Positions 1 to 12,152 of a stretch of 64,000 nucleotides of DNA are shown piece after piece; position 1 is the first letter of the stretch; every line of letters starts with the position of its first letter. Under the pieces are notes generated by a model that worked only from the letters and a program-made list of their open reading frames with translations, made no database searches and was not told the origin of the DNA. Position numbers and translations under genes: made by a program. The stretch spans positions 25,792,001 through 25,856,000 of the forward strand of contig OU612068.1 in NCBI GenBank assembly GCA_914767715.1. The letters run 5' to 3'. Source of the stretch: Membranipora membranacea. Lineage: Eukaryota; Bryozoa; Gymnolaemata; Cheilostomatida; Membraniporidae.

Positions 1-1850
1 GCAATAGAAAACCACTAAAAAGGCTACTCAAGATTCCTACCATATATTATGAATAGTTCAGGAGTATATTAATTGCTTGAGCATTGAGTATTGGTCAAGA
101 TGTAATCAATATTTATGGAATAATATCGATTGTCTCCTGTTTAATTTGTAAAATTTAATGTTGATGGGATTGGTTAGCTAAGAATCTCTAGCTGATATCT
201 GCCAAGGTATCCAAACTATGTACCTCATCTTACTTGGCCTTTCAAGACTTGAAAGTCTATCTAGCATGTTAGTCAAGCACGTAGATGTCTGTCAAAAAGC
301 GTTGTGTTGGTGACAACTGTTGTTGTGTCACCACTAATAACCTAATGGATTGCTTGTCACTAGTTTGGGAATGTATTTTCTTTGAAGTGGGGAGAGATGT
401 TGTACATGTCCTTACCAGCATTATGGCCTCTATGGAGATTGTATTCACTGTAAACTGGAAGCCAAATACACTGATAAATATCGCTGAACTATCCGATTAA
501 CTGCAGAGTACATTGCCTCCAGTTTACTGAGCCTCCACTTCAAGTAGTATGTGTGGCCTCTGAGGATACTATGATCTCATTTTTGTTTACCTCATTTTAA
601 CAGAGCTATTTCTTTTATTTTCTGATTTAGAGCATAAGTTGTATGTTGAGCCCAATTCACATTAATTTTGTACATTATTCGCAAAATGGCACCTAAGTCA
701 CTTTGGGCCAGAGTTGTGTTGTGTATAAGGCAATTCCATAAATTATTTTACAAAAGCAGTAGTTCAATTTATAGGTGTCTAGTCACGGTCATTGTAGCAA
801 ATAAATAAGAATTTATAATATTTTTGTAAATTCCAAAGTGTTTCAGTTCATTTTAGTGGGTTAAAAGGTTTTAGAATTCATATCTGTCTCTTTTTTTTAT
901 ATCATTATCTAAGTACCACTAAGTATTCACCGACATTTAGTACATAATCCCAAAGGTTGTTTATTTTTCAATAAATGCAATAAACATTTTTTTTGTTACT
1001 CAGCACATTGATCACTTTCTCTTCAAGTAGGAGGAAAGAAGTCTGCAAGTTCAACAAAAGCTGCTACCTGTCTTGACAAGCTTTGTTCGGTGACAGGCTA
1101 GAGTGACCTATCTATGCATTAGTATTAGTGTAAGACTAGTTTTTGGAACTATAATATAATCATGAGCGACCACTAGTAAAGTAAGTTAGGCAATGACTAA
1201 CTCCTATTGTGAAGCTCCAGATCATGCAGGAACGCAAGGTTATAACTATAAGAAGATTGACTTGGTTAACCCACCAACTGTAATTAAAGAATGGTGCATA
1301 TTTAGAAGACAGAGAACAAAGAAGGATATGAGAAAAAGATGTTCGATGAAAAAATTTGTCTAGTCGAGAAATCAAAGGGCTGCATTTTTATTGAAGGGAT
1401 TTGGCTTTAAAATACTCTAGGTTAATGTTACCCCCTCTCCCCTGAGCAATAATTAGCCAGTTTATTTCTTCAAGATAGCTCCAGGTTATATGTAGTATTG
1501 CAGCATCAAGTGCCATTTTTCATATGAGTTATTAAGGTCTTTTGTAAGCACTTTAATTGGCTTGGGTTGTATATCTAGATTCTAGCGCATTTGGCCAAGT
1601 CTTTAACTCCTTGATTTGGCTAACTGATTTTTATTCAAATGTCTATACTCTCCACTCTCCATCGTGAAATGTGAGCACCACAAGGATTGACTGCGTCCTC
1701 GTTATAACTGTTTTTGCGGCTTCAAAAAACGCCAACGCCAAAGCTATTGAACTTCATTTGTGAGAGTGTCATCATGCATAATGCCATCACGAAGGGTGGT
1801 CCTAGATTTCACAGTTTGTGCTAAAAACAAGTTTTTTATGGTATACATTT
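1..1850. other. Non-coding flank, nothing recognised
   Basis: AT-rich sequence with only short open frames that show no domain, no exon-like boundaries and no similarity to the cassettes that follow. I see no RNA gene or mobile element here. Confidence 0.5.
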
Positions 1851-1852
1851 GT

Positions 1853-3000
1853 TAAAGGCCCAATATCTGCAAGCAATACATTAGTGTACAACCTAAAGTC
1901 CGTGTAAATTTTTAGTTTTTTTTGTGATATATCGATGTTTGGGAGCTTACCCTTTACAAAAAACTGGCCTGTACGAAGGCGACCATAAACATGTAAAATA
2001 AATCGTTATTACTTTTTATGTAGGTATCCAGTGTGTAACAATAATAAAGGGCTGATGAGCTCTAGATAGAACAACTGTCAATTACTCTAAATTTCTATCT
2101 AGTAAGCAGGAAACCACTCAGAGTACAGAGGATTAGAACTACGTAATAGCTGATAAGGATTATTTTATTGAACAACCCAACAGCATTTTTTTGTACATTT
2201 CACAAGCTTATCCAATAGGATCCTTTTGATTAAAACACACCTGTTATTGCTAAACAGAACCTGAATGTATAGGTATTACAGCTAAGAAGCTAATGCGTCA
2301 ATATCAAAGAGAGGAGATTAACTCAGACCACAGGCTGTAACTAAACGAAGGCCTAGCAACTACACCCAATAACCAAGTGTCAAATCCTCATCAGTGATAA
2401 AGAAAACGGTGAAACCAATTGACATACGAAACCTAAATTTTTTGCTACTTGCATAATTAATTGCTCAATCAAAGTCAGGACAAAGCTTACATGCGTACTT
2501 GTGTATAAACAGGCTTGGATTACTCAGGAAATAAATAATCCTTTCGCTTCTTTTCTTATTCTACCCAATAAGAAGACAATTCGACAAGACTCGCATTTGT
2601 CGCTCATTCAAAATCCTGGCAAAAAGTGAACAAATTAGAATAAAGGAAAAAGTTAAATGCGTCAATATGTCCAGAGTAAGTATTCCTTTTGAAGTAAGGT
2701 ATTTAATTTTTGGATTAGCTCTGGCCACAATCCCAAAACAAAGGCCTGTCATGAATACTGATCAACAAGTATAGCTACTGTGCTTTTTACCACCAGTGAT
2801 TGGCAAGATAATTTATTTCCTACACCAACTGAACATGTGTCTTAAGAGATACAGACATTGTTGCGATAGCTAAGATCAGTGGCTTCCTGGTGACTTTAAG
2901 GGTAGTTGTTAAAAAGAAAGTGGCTGCTTTGGACTTTATCCTAGTCTGACACTCTCACAGTCAAATTCATGGATCTTGCTCTGGAGATAAAAAGAAGCCT
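1853..3000 (+). repeat. Upstream block of cassette A
   Basis: Non-coding block shared with 28792-29930 and 30705-31620, and in shortened form with about 17345-17770. Shared landmarks include TTACTTGCATAATTAATTGC-type sequence and a CGCTCATTCAAAATCCTGGC stretch. No convincing open frame is kept across copies, so it is either regulatory or simply part of the duplicated unit. Confidence 0.7.
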
Positions 3001-3479
3001 TCCCAAATTTGATTTTTTGGCGTATGTAAGAACAATCTCATACTGACTCTCGTGATCTGACTGGGCATGTAGATCACTGATAAACTAGGCTTTCATTACC
3101 ACAAAGATGATGTCGTAAGGCTAAGTATGCATCCTGGGTGACTTCAATTTGCGCATGTGCAAGAACAATTAGTTTAGTCTTGGTTCTTATAAAACATTTG
3201 GTCAGAGCAGGGAGAAATGGATAGCCGCTGCATGAATTGCCAATCAAAATCAGCTAATAGTGACAAGAGAGGACAGCTATGAGTAACAATTCCGCACGCA
3301 TCGGGGAGCATGCCACCAGAGCAGGTAGCCAATCAGAATTCCGAGACTAAATTTTGCAGAGATCAGCTCATGCCCAGAGGAGGCAGGTGCAGCATTGGAG
3401 ATATTTATACCTACCCCATGTTAATTTCCTATCTAATTTTTAAAAATCTCCACCCTTAAATTGTATAACATTTCTTTGT

Positions 3480-4060
3480 TCTAATCTAAGGTTCATGGAA
3501 TTAGAAAGACTTGATGCCCTAAAATATCGGTTTAGAAACTTAGAATCTGAGAAAGTATATACGCTACAATGTCTAAATTTGTCTAAGTTTCTAATTTCTG
3601 TGTTCTAATCTAAGTTTATGGAGGGTTTACAGACTAAGATAGCCATGATGCAGTAAAATATCGGTTCAGAAACTTAGAATCTGAGAAAGTATATATGCTA
3701 CAATGTCTAGATTTGTCTAAGTTTCTAATTTCTGTGTTCCAATCTAAGTTTATGGAGGATTTACAGATTAAGATGGCCACATTGCAGTAAAATATCGGTT
3801 TAGAAACTTAGAATCTGAGAAAGTATATACGCTACAATGTCTAAATTTGTCTAAGTTTCTAATTTCTGTGTTCTAATCTAAGTTTATGGAGGGTTTACAG
3901 ACTAAGATAGCCACGATGCAGTAAAATATCGGTTTAGAAACTTAGAATCTGAGAAAGTATATACGCTACAATGTCTAAATTTGTCTAAGTTTCTAATTTC
4001 TGTGTTCTAATCTAAGTTTATGGAGTGTTTACGAAATTAGAAAGACTCGATGCAGTAAAA
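3480..4060. repeat. Minisatellite, 134-bp period, about four copies
   Basis: The word AAAATATCGG recurs at 3521, 3655, 3789 and 3923, exactly 134 bp apart, inside long near-identical units. Each unit contains a short inverted pair (TTAGAAACTTAGA and TCTAAGTTTCTAA), so it can fold. Beyond the array, 4329-4740 keeps degenerate fragments in the same AGAAACTTAGA style plus two copies of a TTCTTACTTGTTATTCTCAC stretch (about 4349 and 4462). The array is absent from B and C. Confidence 0.9.
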
Positions 4061-4784
4061 AGGCTACGCTTTCTACCTATTTCTTTATTAGGCCTGGGTT
4101 ATGATTTCAGCCTTGCGTTTATTGACTGCTGGGCTAATTATGATACAGTTCAGCATCATCATCCATGGGCCATGGTCAGGATCATAAGCCAGAAAAAGAC
4201 CATACAAAACACAATATTTTCATGGCAGTCCCAGGCAGACAATATTCAAAACAACGAGGCAGGTGCAACATTGGAGATATTGAGACCAGTCCTGCCCCAC
4301 GTTAATTTCCTATTTAATTTTTAAAAGAAGGCTTTCTAAGATTCTAAGTTTCTTACTTGTTATTCTCACCTTGAAATATTTCTAATTCTTATTCCATATT
4401 TAGATTAAGGAAAGAAGATTTGATAAATTAGAAAGATTTTTCAATAGTAACGTATAGGCTTTCTAAGTTTCTTACTTGTTATTCTCACCTTGATATCTAA
4501 ATTAGATTTCTCACAAATTTCTGGAAAACTTTTTAGAATTAGAAAATTAGAAAAAATGATATATTAATATTATAGGCTACAAGTTTTCTTAGAATCGGCA
4601 TATCTTAGTGTTAATCTAATTTAGACGAATTTAGAAGTATTTAAGAATTAGAATATCTTAATCTTGATCTAATAAAAAAATACTTAGAGTAAGAAAATCC
4701 ATTTCTAAATCTAACTTAGAAAAATTTAGAAAATTATTAGAATCCTTGAAAATCTCCAATCCTGCACCAAACTGGCCCAGAGCT

Positions 4785-5443
4785 GAGCATGCGCAGAATG
4801 GAACAATCTTGCAACCTGTCCATCCAATAAATTGTGTGCTTACAAGCAGATGAAATCATAACCTTGTAATTGTATTGTACCTCTCTCAGCATGATTGATG
4901 ATAGATAATGGATCTTTCCCAATCCAGAAATAACGAGATGTTAGGTGGATTGACTGATTACTAGATGGAAACGCAATAGAATCTGGTATAGTGAACTCAC
5001 ATGATTCATACTTTATTTCCTAATTTTGCTTCAGGCTGAGAGAATTCATAGGTAAAGTGGTTCTTATGCGTTCACTCAGCTTTTTTATAGGAGCTAATGA
5101 TGTACAGTTTTTGACTCGAAAACGCCAGAAACCAAGCATGCATGTACCACAGCATATCCATAGGAAACCCATTAAATTAACATGTAGAAAATTAAGACCA
5201 CCAGAGAGAGAATGAATAATCCCTCTTTGTTTGACACAGCAATACACAAAATATGCAAGTCACATAAGTTAAGACAAAGGATAATGGAACTGAAAACTCT
5301 CTACATCTCAAGCCAATTTTACCATGAACAACGGTTTACCAGAGGGAGTATATTTTATTTTATTTTATCACCCTTTATTCCTCAATATTTAAAAAACAAA
5401 ATGTGTACTAACACATTCAAGTATCAGTCAAGAGAGCGTCACG
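4785..5443 (+). promoter_or_regulatory. Conserved block directly upstream of gene 1 (copy A)
   Basis: This block ends at the start codon of gene 1 and is conserved with about 17935-18524 in B and 31620-32239 in C, although none of the three keeps a common reading frame. It contains a TATATTTTATTTTATTTTAT-like stretch about 90 bp before the ATG, which could hold a core promoter or a 5' UTR. Position and conservation are seen; the regulatory role is inferred. Confidence 0.4.
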
Positions 5444-8400
5444 ATGAAGATTTCACCTTCTACTATGAGCATCAAACACGAGCAACTTATCTTTCTTACA
5501 GGTGAGCTTAACTTTAATATATGGTAAATATACCAAACATACAATGTATACTGTAAGCAACAGGCTACTAATCTAGGCGAAATAGCTGGCTGAAAAAGTG
5601 GCGAAGGGGGAGGGGTGTGGCTTGATTTCAATTTTCTTTCACTGACACATAATACTGTCAAACTGTGGTTGGAAAAAAGTATTTTTCTAAACAGCAGTTG
5701 GAAAAGGCTGTCATGTTGAGTGCACATGCATCACTGGCTTTGCGACGTTTATTCGTCTTTACGCTTTGGTTTTCCTAAAATCCAGATGATAAACCACAAT
5801 TGCTCCCTTCAACGATGTTCTACTCTAAATCTAAAAATTTGAATATGGTATGACTTATCTCAACTTCATTGCTGTTCAGATTTATACAGGTTATCTGTGA
5901 TTAATTGAGTCCTCAGGTAGCTTATACACACAACTTTAGTATGAGGAGGGTGCATTAGCTTAACTTGCTGCATATATCCTTATTGTATCCCTATTTTCAT
6001 TTTCAGTTTTTGTAGGCCAATACTTTGCTGAATTTTGTCCAACACTCAGATTGAAGAGCTCCGATAGAGGTTATAGTAACTCTAGAATACGAGATCGGGA
6101 AACCTCCACTTTTGTTACAATTGATCCTGTATCCCACGAAATCATCATACTGTCTTACCATGATATGACAAGAGGTAAATAGTGTTTTAAAGATGGACTG
6201 TGATTCAGATCCAGCATTAATTGTAGAAACTTGGTAGTCCATCTACAGGGGTTCACTTGTGCAGGGAGTAATAATATCCAGCGGGCAAATCATCAATCTG
6301 GCCACCTGCAAAGATGCAAGGTAAAGTTTGATGCAGACATACCTACCTTTGATAGGTCATAATTCATTCTGTATTTATCCTAAAGACCGGTTTCTAACTT
6401 TTTTGAAATGTCCATCCTTCAAGCTATACACCATATTATTGTCATTTTTTTGCTAGGATACATAGACTATGAGATATGTGGGTTTTAAAAATGAGTTATA
6501 TCATATAGATTTGAATGTGACAATTGATGGATGGCTGGTCATCAAAATTAGGAAATGTCCGTGTACTGACCCAAGTTGCTTGTTAATCTATATGATAAAA
6601 CTCATTTTAAAAACCCACATAACTCATAGTCTGTATCCTAGCAAAAAATGGCAATAATATCACAGAGTAAGGATATACAGAGGGGACACTTCAATGATCG
6701 TTATAGTGCCTGCGGTTTTTATCCACTGGGGGAAATTCATCAATCTGGCCACCTGCTAATTTTCAGTAATTATATTATAAGTTACGATGGAGATCGGTCA
6801 CGCAGACATAGCCAATTTTGATAGGTCATAATTCATTCTGTATTTATCCTAAAGACTGATTTCCAACTTTTCTGAAATGTCCAACTTTCAAGCTATACAC
6901 AATGTTGCTGTCATTTCTTGCTAGGATTCATAGGTTATGAGTAACCCAGGTTTTTAAAATTAGTTATTTCATATAGATTTACATGTGACAATTGATAGAC
7001 AACTGGTAATCAAATTTAGGAAATGTCCGTGCATTGACCTAAGCCCATTGTAAATCTATATGATAAAACTCATTTTAAAAACCTGGATTACTCATAACCT
7101 ATGAATCCTAGCAAAAATTGACAACAATATTGTGTATAGCTTGAAAGTTGGACATTTCAGAAAAGTTGGAAATCAGTCTTTAGTATAAATACAGAATGAA
7201 TTATGACCTATCAAAGTTGGCTATGTCTGCGTGACCAAACTCCATTGTAACTTGTATAATTATTGAAAATGAGCAGGTGGCCAGTTTGATGAATTTCCCC
7301 CAATGGATAAAAACCCGCAGGCACTATAACGATCATTGAAGTGTCTCCTCTGTTTATCCTTACTCTGTGATAGTATGTCTTGTCAAGACAGGCTACATTG
7401 AGTCATATTCAACAGCATAAAGCATGATGATTAATGATCTATTGATTTATAATTCACTAGAAAATCAATATTTGCAGTGCACCTGCTGTGGCACACATTG
7501 TGTCCCTGTCATTTAACTAAAAACTGAACTCAAAATTATTGTATTCCTACACTTTTTCATATCTAATTGTTATTTAAAAAAAAAAGAAAATTAGCTTTCA
7601 AAAATCCATAAGAAGAGTCAAATATAGTTGAGGAATGTGTGGCTATAATGATTTAAAAAAATAATAATTATTTACTGAGAAAAATTGCTAAATGTAAATC
7701 AGCCATTATTGATTGATAGGACATTGTTTATGAGTGTCCCATTTATGACATCAAATCTTTCTTTATCAATGTAAACAAATCTCTCTGATGTATTTGGCGC
7801 CAAAATGGAGCACATGTACAGAATCAGAGTTGGTTGCTATATCAACCTGGATAGGGATGGGAGAAAGTGAATCTGAACTGAAGCCCCCCTTCAAGGTTTA
7901 AACTCTCAATCTGAGAAAAGTGGAGTCATTATTATTTTGATTTTAACTGTTCATTTTCTTTCACTGTTTAGTTCAACCTACAGACCTTAATTGCTAAACA
8001 ATTATCGGAAAATAGCTCTGTCAGAAATATATTTGCTGCCTTGAGAGTACTAACATATATACTCTGCACGAAATAACAAGCCTTCTCATTTGATTCCGTT
8101 TTACTGTGCTCAACAAAATCTCAGTTATTTTGATTTAGAGACTTAGTTTGAGGCTGCTATTTTGTATCACATCTTATTCTCCATATTTTATTCCATCATG
8201 TGTGCGATTTCCAGCTTTAGAATAAAAAATATTGAGGAAGTTATGGCCTCTCAAACTTCCAGAGTGTCCGTCTTCAATCGGCATTGGGAATTAGCAGATA
8301 ATTACCAAGTGGTACTTCACAACTGTCATACTTATTATGAATGATTACACTCAAAATCACAAAGATAAGATGATGATCAAAATTCAGATCCTGGTGGGAC

Positions 8401-10729
8401 TTGAACCTGGAAATACAAACCTGCAGGCAATGCGCTACAATTGCGCCACTAGGTCAAGCTATGTGAGCCTGTAGACAATAAAGCTCAGCCTTAGTGGCTT
8501 TGCCTGCATGGCCATTTGGACCTGAGTTCAGACCCACCTAGGTCTGAATTTTGATCATCATCTTATCTGTGTGATTATTAGCGTAATAACTCATGATAAG
8601 TAATGTATGATGGTTGTGACGTACCACTGGGATTGCCCGCTGATTCCCGATGCGGATAGACTGCCTTCACCTTGGAAGTTTGAGAGGCCATAACTTCCTC
8701 AATATTTGGATTCTTAAGCTGGAAACTGCATGATAGAATAAAATATGGAGAATAAGATGTGATACAAAATAGCAGCCCCAAACTAAGCCTTTAAGTGCAA
8801 AAGCGCAGATAAACTCTGAACTGCTTTGTCATTATTTATTTTTAGCATCTCGCTATCAGGTTATGACATTTGATATATATGTATCAGATGGGAAGGACGA
8901 CGGACGAGAGTTTGTTGTTTTCAATATTTATAATGAGAAGATAGTGCGGGGTACTGGTCTAACTTACCATTCTCAAGGTCAACTCACAGCAGTTCCATCA
9001 GGAAACATTCTTATAACAACGGTATGTGGTGTTTTCTTATACCTCATAGATTTCTTATTGTCACTAAATTAGAATCAAATTTATGGATATCTGATTTGGC
9101 TCAGCCATCCATGTTGTAGAATAATATACTTCTTTGTTTTTGTTATCAAATCTAAACTATTTTTGAGGATTCGTTCATCTTATAAGAGCATTCCCAGGGA
9201 TATATTTGTGATGTGTTTAGGTAAGATATGTACTAAGCCATCTATGATTACTGTGTTTTTTTCTCAGGTTCTCAAATTTTACACTGATAAGTCTTAGCTC
9301 GCATTGGTAACATGTCACTATTAACCAAGGGTATCGAAAAATAAGACAAGCTGTCATGTGGTCAGACTGGTACACAGAGTTCATGATGACTCACAAATGT
9401 TTATTTCTCTGTTTCAGCCCACCTCAAATCCGGCACCTCAAAGTGTATCCATGTGTGACAACCATATCTTTGAATTGCTTGCTGAGGTAGGAGGGTTCAA
9501 ACTTCTCAAACATAGGAGTAAGTTGAATTAGCTTTAATTGTAATAGAATTGGTACATTTGAACTATATTGTGTAAGAAACACATATAACATTGGTATAAA
9601 TTCAGTATAACATCTTTATTTTTCCACTGGTTAAGGAAATTGACAACCTGGTGTGCTTTTTTTGTATCATCTAAATGCTCATGATACTGTGAGTAACAAT
9701 ATATGAACCTAGTACATTTTGTGTCAATGTAGTTTCGCAATAGAGGTCTTATGTGTTGTTTGTGACTTGAGCAGCAAATAAAGCTGATATTTATGTATAG
9801 TGTAAACCATACCTGCCATAAATCAGGAGTAGTCTGATGGTAAATGGTAAGGACTTGTGATCAAATGATCCAGGTTCGATTTCTGGAGCCAGTCATCATT
9901 TCTGATTCGGCATTTGCAAGCCATTCATCCTAGCTGGGTTTTTTTCCAACAGAACCATGGATAAAAGCGTTCTAAAGATAAAGAAAATTATTGCCCTCTG
10001 CCTGTTCAAAAAAAGTAGCCGGCTAAGCTTACTGACTCAACTGCTGCAAACTTGGATCCTATGGTGGAAGAGCTACTTCAAAATCCAAAATTTCTAAAGA
10101 AAATCAGAGCATTTGTGAGCATCTTGAGAGCCTAAGAGCTTAAAATTCTTTTTGAGCTCTTTAAAAAAACATATGGTCACCCTACACTCATTTCTGTTGT
10201 AATATCATGCTAAAATTTCAAGAATTGAAGGAATGAAGAAATTTTGATGAATTATCGATGGCAAATGGTTGGATTACTTAATGTAAGAATCTAGATACAA
10301 AAGCAAATTTTCAATTAGTTGTTTGGATTACCTTTCGATATGATTAGCTTTTTAGGTATTTTCAATGTTATATTCAAAATTATATTCGAATTCGAATCTA
10401 AAACTATTTGTATCAGGTTGTGATATAAACTCGATTTGATTCAAATATCAATATCACAATTTAGTGACGGGACAGATCAAGTATTTGTTTCGGTCGAGTG
10501 ATGTATATGATATCCTGACATTTCCAACAAGAGAACGACAACCTAATCCACAGGTTCCTAAATATAAGTTCACAAATTCAGTCTTAAGAAAATGTTTAAA
10601 CCTATTTTATTTACAGATGGTGGAAAGGAGAGTGTAGTTTGCGTTGTCGAAGGTAAACGGTCACTGAAAGTGAGGCTTACCAATATTGAATCCTGTTCAA
10701 TACCACAGGCTCTTTGGCGATTTGATTGA
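5444..10729 (+). CDS. Gene 1, copy A: secreted protein of about 204 aa, intact
   Basis: Five exons: 5444-5501, 6007-6174, 8846-9021, 9418-9517 and 10617-10729. Lengths 58, 168, 176, 100 and 113 give exit phases 1, 1, 0, 1 and a closed frame of 205 codons with stop. All introns are GT..AG. The start is the first ATG of an exon found in all copies. The signal peptide is split by intron 1: a polar head (MKISPSTMSIKHEQ), then a hydrophobic core across the junction, then FAEFCPTLRLKSS. Mature features are two acidic loops (SDGKDDGR region), a G-x-L-T-x-x-P-S-G-N turn and four cysteines (EFCPT, SMCDN, VVCVV, ESCSI), possibly two disulfides. I recognise no domain family. The stop lies at the same position in all three copies, so the protein seems soluble. 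Intron 2 holds two inverted-repeat elements. Function unknown. Confidence 0.8.
6262..6660. mobile_element. Partial copy of a long-TIR MITE, interrupted by a second copy
   Basis: The sequence folds on itself: GCTAGGATACATAGACTATG near 6454 is inverted in CATAGTCTGTATCCTAGC near 6627, around a central loop. It aligns to the 5' end and centre of the element at 6661-7369. Its outer 3' arm is missing where the next copy begins, so the intact copy appears to have landed in it. Confidence 0.7.
6661..7369. mobile_element. MITE with long terminal inverted repeats, TA target site
   Basis: The ends are CACAGAGTAAGGATA and TATCCTTACTCTGTG, and most of each half is the reverse complement of the other (for example GGCCACCTGCT against GCAGGTGGCC, and AAAGACTGATTTCCAAC against GTTGGAAATCAGTCTTT). 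The flanks read TAT and ATA, consistent with a TA target duplication as in Tc1/mariner-type elements. No transposase frame, so non-autonomous. It lies in intron 2 of gene 1 copy A. Confidence 0.8.
8134..8794. mobile_element. Palindromic element with tRNA-like sequence in the middle
   Basis: The left arm (GGCTGCTATTTTGTATCACA, about 8152) reappears inverted at 8757-8776, and the arms continue inward for about 200 bp. This is why nearly the same peptide (IEEVMASQTS) is read on opposite strands at both ends. The centre holds, on the - strand, a tRNA-like A box (TGGCGCAATTGTAGCGC) and B box (GGTTCAAGTCCCACC) at about 8392-8455. I see no complete tRNA acceptor stem, so this is a tRNA-derived repeat inside a fold-back element, not a tRNA gene. 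Confidence 0.65.
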
Positions 10730-10905
10730 TGAGAGCAGTATTATAACATTATGCAATAATATGATTGGCGACCCAATCAGAGCAACTGTCTTATAACAAC
10801 TTACATTAATAGAGACAAACTGTGGTTTTTGTATAAATGTGTTAGGGCAAAAAGTAAGAAAAAAATTATATCGGTTTCAACAAAGGAGATTAAGCGTATC
10901 CAGGC

Positions 10906-10911
10906 AATAAA
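10906..10911 (+). promoter_or_regulatory. Poly(A) signal AATAAA of gene 1, copy A
   Basis: AATAAA lies about 180 bp after the gene 1 stop in a stretch (CGTATCCAGGCAATAAAAGATC) conserved at 24343 and 36249 in the other copies. The shared position supports gene 1 ending here. Confidence 0.6.
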
Positions 10912-12152
10912 AGATCATTGTAAGCTGTTGATAAGTTTACTGTTTGCTGTTTGGCAATCGCTGATGGTGCTGCTATGTGTCTGACTCTAGCTAGGTAGAT
11001 TTAATTTTGGCAGTAGACAGTGCTCTATCCAGAAAATGTCATTCTTCTGTGTGAATGAGGTATGTATATATAAGAGTCTAATTTTTTGTGTACGAAAGCC
11101 TATTCTCTCAATGGTATTGTTACAAATGTAAGTGGCAGTGAGGGTAAAGGTTTGTGTCTCATGGTTGTTTAGGGTTACGTTTGTTAATTCAATAATTGTA
11201 CCATATAGGGCATATATGGGCAATATAGGTAGCAGTAGGCGAAATAATGAAATGGCATTATAAAAATGCATCATGAAATGCAGTGTGTATGCAACTTCAA
11301 CTCCTTGTACAACTATGAAATTGGAATTATTGTTGCCATGAGCACTGAAGTAGAAATATTTATTACTCTAAACCCACTTCGACAGCATAAATCATCAATC
11401 CCATGTTCGATGCCTCGGAGATAATCGCAGCTGGCATGTAAAGTTTCTTGTTTTGCCCATTTTTGGATTGGTTAGTCTAGCCACAAAAATTCCAATATCT
11501 GAAGCTGAAAAAACTCTATTCAACGATCGATTTGATCATTGTATAGATAATCTCCTGCTGTTCAGATTTCTGAGTTACTGATATTTGGAATTTTTTTTTC
11601 TTTCTGAAATAATGTCATTGTGTAATGGTAATGGTGTAATTGCAGTTGACACAGTTGTGAGAAGAAGTGTGTCAAGTGTCAGGGTTGAGGCTGCAATGCA
11701 GGAGGGGCCAGAAAGATCCTATCGCTATCACAAAGATCAATGTTCAAACTTGAAGATGGGAGGCTCAAAAAATTAATTCCGACATAGATGATGCTTACCT
11801 TGTTGGTTCAATGTTTCCAATATATGGCAAGAGCACAAATAAATTGAATAACTCACAATTGTGCATATAGGGCCAGATCTCGGTGTCACTGTTAGTAGCA
11901 CAGAAAACCAATTTTACATTGAATATTTGTACAAAGCACAAAAAATAGTCGACCGCCCAAGTCTATGTAATGGTAAACCTTTTATGTCTAACGCTTTGAT
12001 ATGGAAAGTTCTCGTTTTCTCCCTTCCACAGTCGGCATTTTTCTTCTGACATGATAACCGGAATGGTCAATATCACACAATACACAAAATGGAGTTCGAA
12101 ATTCAGAGGGCAGACAAAAGATGCAAATTCTGTATGTATATTTGTGTTACAG

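Noticed and set aside
8392-8455. tRNA gene on the - strand
   Set aside because: Boxes are present but no complete cloverleaf with acceptor stem; it lies inside a fold-back repeat.
8162-8781. Two opposite-strand frames sharing IEEVMASQTS as a duplicated gene
   Set aside because: They are the two arms of an inverted repeat, not genes.
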